This document shows positions 13,298 through 17,036 of a DNA stretch of 17,036 bases, one piece after another. The DNA is from CAZPMT01 sp964587655. GTDB taxonomy: Bacteria; Hydrogenedentota; Hydrogenedentia; Hydrogenedentales; SLHB01. The notes under the pieces were generated by a model. That model made no database searches. It saw only the letters and a program-made list of their open reading frames with translations, and was not told where the DNA came from. The DNA is taken from assembly GCA_964587655.1 (NCBI GenBank), contig CAZPMT010000127.1, positions 1-17,036 on the forward strand, in the 5' to 3' direction. The position numbers and the translations under genes are program-made. Numbering within the stretch: the first letter of the stretch is position 1; each line of letters begins with the position of its first letter.

Positions 13298-16200
13298 ATG
13301 AACGCATGGCGGCGTATCAGGTGTCCGCGTGTTGCGGCAGTGCGATTTTGCGGCGGCCTTGCATTATTGCTGGCGGCGGCGTTGTGTTACGGGGTTGAGA
13401 CCAACGCGCCCCAAGCTTTTCAGGAAATCACGGTTGTCTCCGATGACAATTATCCTCCCTACATTTTCCGAGATCGACAAGGCGCGCTTCAGGGCATCTT
13501 GGTCGACCAGTGGAACTTGTGGCAGCAAAGGACCGGGATCAAAGTCAATCTAGTCGGCATGGACTGGGGCAAGGCACAGCGCTTCATGGCCGATGGCAAG
13601 GCCGATGTGATTGATACGCTCTTCTTCACTGAAAAACGGGCAGAAGTGTATGACTTCACAAAACCATATGCAACCCTGGAGGTGCCGGTATTCTTTGACA
13701 AACGGATCGGTGGTATCACAGACGCCGATTCCCTTCACGGTTTCACGGTGGGCGTCAAGGAGGGCGATGCCTGCATTGAAGTGCTGCGGCAACACGGAAT
13801 CGCCACACTCAAGGAGTTTCCCAGCTATGAAGCGGTGATACAAGCGGCGGGCGCGGGCGATATCAAGGTCTTCTGCGTCGACAAGCCGCCCGCGCTCTAC
13901 TATCTCCGCAAGATGCAGTTGGAGAACGAGTACTGGTACACGACGCCGCTGTACGTGGGCCAGTTTCACCGTGCGGTGGCAAAGGGCAAGAAGGAGCTTC
14001 TGGCCTGCGTCGAGTCTGGTTTCTTGAAGATCACCGCGGGCGAGTACATGGCAATTGAGAAGAAATGGATCGGATCGCCGCGCCTTATGGACTCGCCCCG
14101 TTTCCGGATCATCGTGTATTCGGCGTGTGCAGCGCTTCTCCTTGCTCTCGTAATGATTATATGGAACCGAACGCTCCGCGGAACAGTAAAGCTCCGTACA
14201 TCGCAGCTCCAATCAGCCCTGGAATCGCTGCGAAGGAGTGAAGAGGAGTTCAAAGCGCTGGCCGAAGACTCCCGCGACGTGATCATGCGGTTCGACTCCG
14301 GCTTCCGGCACCTGTACGTCAATCCGGCAGTGACGCAGATGACGGGCATTCCCCGAGAGCAGTTCATCGGAAAGACCCACCGCGAACTGGGTTCTCCCGA
14401 AGACCTCGTTCACGTCTGGGAACGCGCCATCGGCGTTGTGTTCGAGACAAAGCGGACTCACAGAGTCGAGTTCACCATGGCCAAAGATACCTGCATCGAC
14501 TTGGTTCTGGCGCCCGAGTTCGGCCACACCGGAGAGGTCAATGCCGTGGTCACGTCGGCCCGCGACATCACCGAGCGCAAGCGAGCGGAGGAGAGGCTCC
14601 GCGCTACGCTCGAATCCACCGCGGACGGCATCCTGGCGGTTGACGACAAAGGCCACGTGATCTTCGCCAACCGTCGATTTGCCGAGATGTGGCATATTCC
14701 ACCCGACCTGCTCGAGGAAGGCAGCGATGAAGAGCTCCTGGCCTTCGTGATGGAGCAGTTGGTCGATCCCGAAGGATTCCTGGCGAAGGTCCGCGAACTG
14801 TACGCGTCGCTGCGGGATGATTTTGACACGCTCCTCTTCCGGGACGGGCGCGCTTTCGAACGGTACTCGCGTCCGCTCACCAGAGAAGACCGGATTATAG
14901 GCCGCGTGTGGAGCTTCCGGGATGCGACGGAACGGAGAAGATCCGCTCGATCGCTGCAAGATAGCGAAGCGAAATACCGCATGATCGTCGAGAACATCAA
15001 CGATGCCCTCTACATCCACGATTTTGAAGGAGTCATTCTCGATGTGAACGAGAACGCCTGCAAGATGCTCGGCTACGCGAGAGAGGAACTAGTCGGCGCC
15101 ACCGTGGCCAGGATCGACAGCGCGGAGAGCACGCGGCACTTCCCTGAAAGGCTGGAGCAGTTGCTTCGACAAGGCGCCGTTGTGTTTGAGGCGGAGCATG
15201 CGCGAAAAGATGGAAACCTGGTCCCGGTGGAAGTGAGCGCGAAAGTGGTCACGCGCGGAGGAAAGGGCGTCGTACAATCATTCGTGAGGGACATTGCCGA
15301 GCGCAAGCAGGCCGAGGAAGAACGCCAGCGGCTTCAGGAGGACCTGGCTCAGGCGCAGAAAATGGAGGCCATCGGGCAACTGGCCGGGGGCGTGGCGCAC
15401 GATTTTAACAACCTTCTGCAGGCTATCACGGGGCACATGGATCTCGCGTTGCGCGATATTCAGTCCGGAAGTCCGGCGCACGAGAACCTGACCGAAGTGC
15501 TGAAGGCCACGGATCGCGCTACGACTCTCGTCCGGCAGTTGCTGGTGTTTAGCCGCAAGAGCGAACTGAGGCTCGAACGCGCGGATCTCAACGAGATCGT
15601 GGACGGCCTGATGAAAATGCTGGGTCGCATCATCGGTGAACACATCGACCTGCGGCTCAATCCTGAGAAAGGTCTGAAAACAATTTACGCCGACCCCGGT
15701 CAGATGGAACAGGTCATTATGAATCTCTGCGTCAACGCAAGAGACGCCATGGAGAAAGGGGGCGAACTGACCATCGAGACGCGGAACGTCCATCTCGACG
15801 CGGAACACTGTCAGCATCACGTGGACGCAAGAGAGGGAGACTACGTCCTGCTTTCCGTTTCCGACACGGGTACGGGCATTCCCGAAGAGGCATACGAACA
15901 CATCTTTGAGCCGTTTTTCACGACGAAAGGCGTGGGGAAAGGGACGGGGCTGGGGCTGGCGACGGTCTATGCAATTGTGAAACGTCATGGAGGGTTCATC
16001 GATTTCTCGAGTGGGGACGGGCGAGGCGCCACTTTCAGGATTTATCTCCCAGTGTTTGAAGGCGCGGGGGAGACACCCGAAACTGGCTCGAAAGGATACC
16101 AGTTCACGCCTCTTGGACATGGTAATACGCTCCTGTTCGCGGAAGATGACGAGCAAGTTCGCAGGCTTACGACTGGGGTGTTGGAAAGAGCGGGCTACCG

Positions 16201-16501
16201 AGTGCTGTCGGCGCGTGACGGTGAGGAGGCGCTTCTTGTTTTCGAGCAGCACGCCGACGAGATTGATCTGGCATTACTGGACGTAGTCATGCCCAAGAGA
16301 ACCGGGCTGTCCGTCCTGGATGTAATTCGCCGTTCGAGGCCGGAAATTCCCGTGCTGTTCTGCAGTGGATACAGCACTGACGTGTTGGGAACCGGCCTGA
16401 CGGAGCGGAAAGACTTCGAACTGATACGCAAGCCTTTCCAGCAGGACGATCTGCTGAATCGAATAGGCCGGCTGATCGAGCGCAAACCTTCACCACCGTA
16501 A
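13298..16501 (+). CDS. Hybrid sensor histidine kinase with periplasmic binding-protein sensor, three PAS domains and receiver
   Basis: The 1067-residue membrane protein has a signal/TM segment at about 13-32 and a family-3 solute-binding domain at about 42-261 (opening VVSDDNYPPYIFRD). TM2 is at about 271-290, and PAS domains are at about 314-429, 433-549 and 554-671. HisKA follows, with phospho-acceptor His701 in GGVAHDFNNLL. HATPase comes next, with N-box Asn813, DTGTGIP at 856, FEPFFTTK, and GKGTGLGL. A receiver (about 943-1062) has acceptor Asp995, Ser1023 and Lys1045. All catalytic residues are present. It should sense a small periplasmic ligand, perhaps an amino acid, and relay phosphate; no DNA-binding output or partner regulator is in view. 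I chose the ATG at 13298 because AGGAGG lies eight bases upstream; an in-frame GTG at 13220 lacks one. It is divergent from the giant surface gene. Confidence 0.95.
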   Translation: MNAWRRIRCPRVAAVRFCGGLALLLAAALCYGVETNAPQAFQEITVVSDDNYPPYIFRDRQGALQGILVDQWNLWQQRTGIKVNLVGMDWGKAQRFMADGKADVIDTLFFTEKRAEVYDFTKPYATLEVPVFFDKRIGGITDADSLHGFTVGVKEGDACIEVLRQHGIATLKEFPSYEAVIQAAGAGDIKVFCVDKPPALYYLRKMQLENEYWYTTPLYVGQFHRAVAKGKKELLACVESGFLKITAGEYMAIEKKWIGSPRLMDSPRFRIIVYSACAALLLALVMIIWNRTLRGTVKLRTSQLQSALESLRRSEEEFKALAEDSRDVIMRFDSGFRHLYVNPAVTQMTGIPREQFIGKTHRELGSPEDLVHVWERAIGVVFETKRTHRVEFTMAKDTCIDLVLAPEFGHTGEVNAVVTSARDITERKRAEERLRATLESTADGILAVDDKGHVIFANRRFAEMWHIPPDLLEEGSDEELLAFVMEQLVDPEGFLAKVRELYASLRDDFDTLLFRDGRAFERYSRPLTREDRIIGRVWSFRDATERRRSARSLQDSEAKYRMIVENINDALYIHDFEGVILDVNENACKMLGYAREELVGATVARIDSAESTRHFPERLEQLLRQGAVVFEAEHARKDGNLVPVEVSAKVVTRGGKGVVQSFVRDIAERKQAEEERQRLQEDLAQAQKMEAIGQLAGGVAHDFNNLLQAITGHMDLALRDIQSGSPAHENLTEVLKATDRATTLVRQLLVFSRKSELRLERADLNEIVDGLMKMLGRIIGEHIDLRLNPEKGLKTIYADPGQMEQVIMNLCVNARDAMEKGGELTIETRNVHLDAEHCQHHVDAREGDYVLLSVSDTGTGIPEEAYEHIFEPFFTTKGVGKGTGLGLATVYAIVKRHGGFIDFSSGDGRGATFRIYLPVFEGAGETPETGSKGYQFTPLGHGNTLLFAEDDEQVRRLTTGVLERAGYRVLSARDGEEALLVFEQHADEIDLALLDVVMPKRTGLSVLDVIRRSRPEIPVLFCSGYSTDVLGTGLTERKDFELIRKPFQQDDLLNRIGRLIERKPSPP

Positions 16502-16528
16502 GAAATCGACAGGCTTTCTCACCTCCCG

Positions 16529-16966
16529 TTACTGGTAGCCGATTTCGGGTGACAGCGGGATATTGCTTGGCATGAAGCTCGCGCTCCCGCGTGCAAGCTG
16601 GAGGCCCTCCGAGTCCACCACTTCCGCTTCGGCGATCAAGAGCCTTCGGGAACGATGCACGACCCGCCCCACGGCCTTCATCTCCCCTTCAGTAATGGGC
16701 CGCGTCAAATAGGCGTTGAAGGAAACGGTGAGAACAAACACGTCCTCGACCAGCGAGTTGGCGGCGAAGAAGGCCGCATCATCCAGGAGTTTGAAGTACG
16801 CAACGCCGTGGACGGCGCCCGCCGCGTGAAAGAAATCCCGGCGCACCGAAATGGCCACCTCGGCGGTTCCGTCTCCCACTCGCATCTTCGGCGCGTAGAA
16901 TTGATTCACCGGAGCGCCGGTGTACATTCGTTCAAGTTTTCGATAGTGTTCCTCGTGGCCGCTCAA
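16529..16966 (-). CDS. PaaI-type hotdog-fold thioesterase
   Basis: The 145-residue product has the hotdog layout of acyl-CoA thioesterases. FFHAAGAVHGVAYFKLLDDAAFFAANS (split over about 45-71) carries the HG and downstream Asp typical of the PaaI group, followed by strands such as VLTVSFNAYLTRPI and KAVGRVVHRSRRLLIAEAEV. Members hydrolyse acyl- or aryl-CoA thioesters in the cytoplasm; the substrate here is unknown. The start is probably TTG at 16966 with GGAGGGAGGG four bases upstream. The ATG at 16927 would remove 13 residues and has no ribosome site. The gene is convergent with the kinase, 27 bp apart, and looks like a stand-alone unit. Length is normal for the family. Confidence 0.85.
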   Translation of the reverse strand: MSGHEEHYRKLERMYTGAPVNQFYAPKMRVGDGTAEVAISVRRDFFHAAGAVHGVAYFKLLDDAAFFAANSLVEDVFVLTVSFNAYLTRPITEGEMKAVGRVVHRSRRLLIAEAEVVDSEGLQLARGSASFMPSNIPLSPEIGYQ

Positions 16967-17028
16967 CAGTCCCTCCCTCCTCTAACCCGGATTTCTCACC
17001 ACTTGTAACAAATCGGGCCGTCAGATGT

Positions 17029-17034
17029 AGTATA
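17029..17034 (-). promoter_or_regulatory. Possible -10 element for the thioesterase gene
   Basis: TATACT on the minus strand matches TATAAT at five of six bases and lies about 60 bp before the TTG start. The -35 would be outside the window, so this cannot be confirmed. Confidence 0.3.
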
Positions 17035-17036
17035 AG

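Overview
The window is GC-rich bacterial DNA with dense coding and good Shine-Dalgarno sites. It comes from a Gram-negative-type organism: there is a lipoprotein signal, a periplasmic-binding sensor kinase, and a secreted multidomain protein with a C-terminal anchor-like tail. The gene content (a PqqD-like protein beside a MacB/LolD-type ABC transporter, a giant Calx-beta/cohesin/dockerin-like protein, conserved HEAT-repeat hypotheticals) suggests an uncultured lineage near Planctomycetota/PVC or Hydrogenedentota. That placement is inference from protein flavour. No rRNA, tRNA, mobile element or CRISPR array was found.

Region 1 (1-4517, all minus strand). Six co-directional genes read leftward from a candidate promoter at 4547-4575: a zinc-ribbon single-pass membrane protein, a Lys-tailed putative lipoprotein, a two-fold repeated hypothetical, a PqqD-like winged-helix protein, a compact FtsX-type permease, and the N-terminal 171 residues of its ATPase, cut by the window edge. 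Short gaps and one four-base junction make the last four a likely operon for an envelope ABC system with an unusual PqqD-fold partner.

Region 2 (4518-7123). After a roughly 310-bp divergent intergenic stretch, two plus-strand genes (a HEAT-repeat protein and a conserved-looking hypothetical) are followed by a possible 45-codon basic peptide ORF that overlaps the preceding stop codon. A hairpin cluster at 7034-7065 lies between these genes and the convergent giant gene.

Region 3 (7124-13297). One minus-strand gene encodes an 1824-residue secreted protein. In order it carries a signal peptide, two CARDB-like domains, three 115-residue Calx-beta repeats, cohesin-like, dockerin-like pair, cohesin-like, BACON-like, PPC-like, Kre9-like and FN3-like modules, an unassigned region, and a hydrophobic segment plus an Arg cluster at the C-terminus. 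Its best promoter has a perfect TTGACA, and a run of eight C residues lies inside the spacer between -35 and -10. That is the classic layout of a phase-variable promoter and is the most interesting signal in the window.

Region 4 (13298-17036). Divergent to the giant gene is a hybrid sensor kinase (binding-protein sensor, three PAS domains, HisKA/HATPase, receiver) with its own sigma70-like promoter and a leader containing two perfect inverted repeats. A convergent PaaI-type hotdog thioesterase closes the window. The shared divergent control region suggests, but does not prove, that the kinase and the surface protein are functionally linked.
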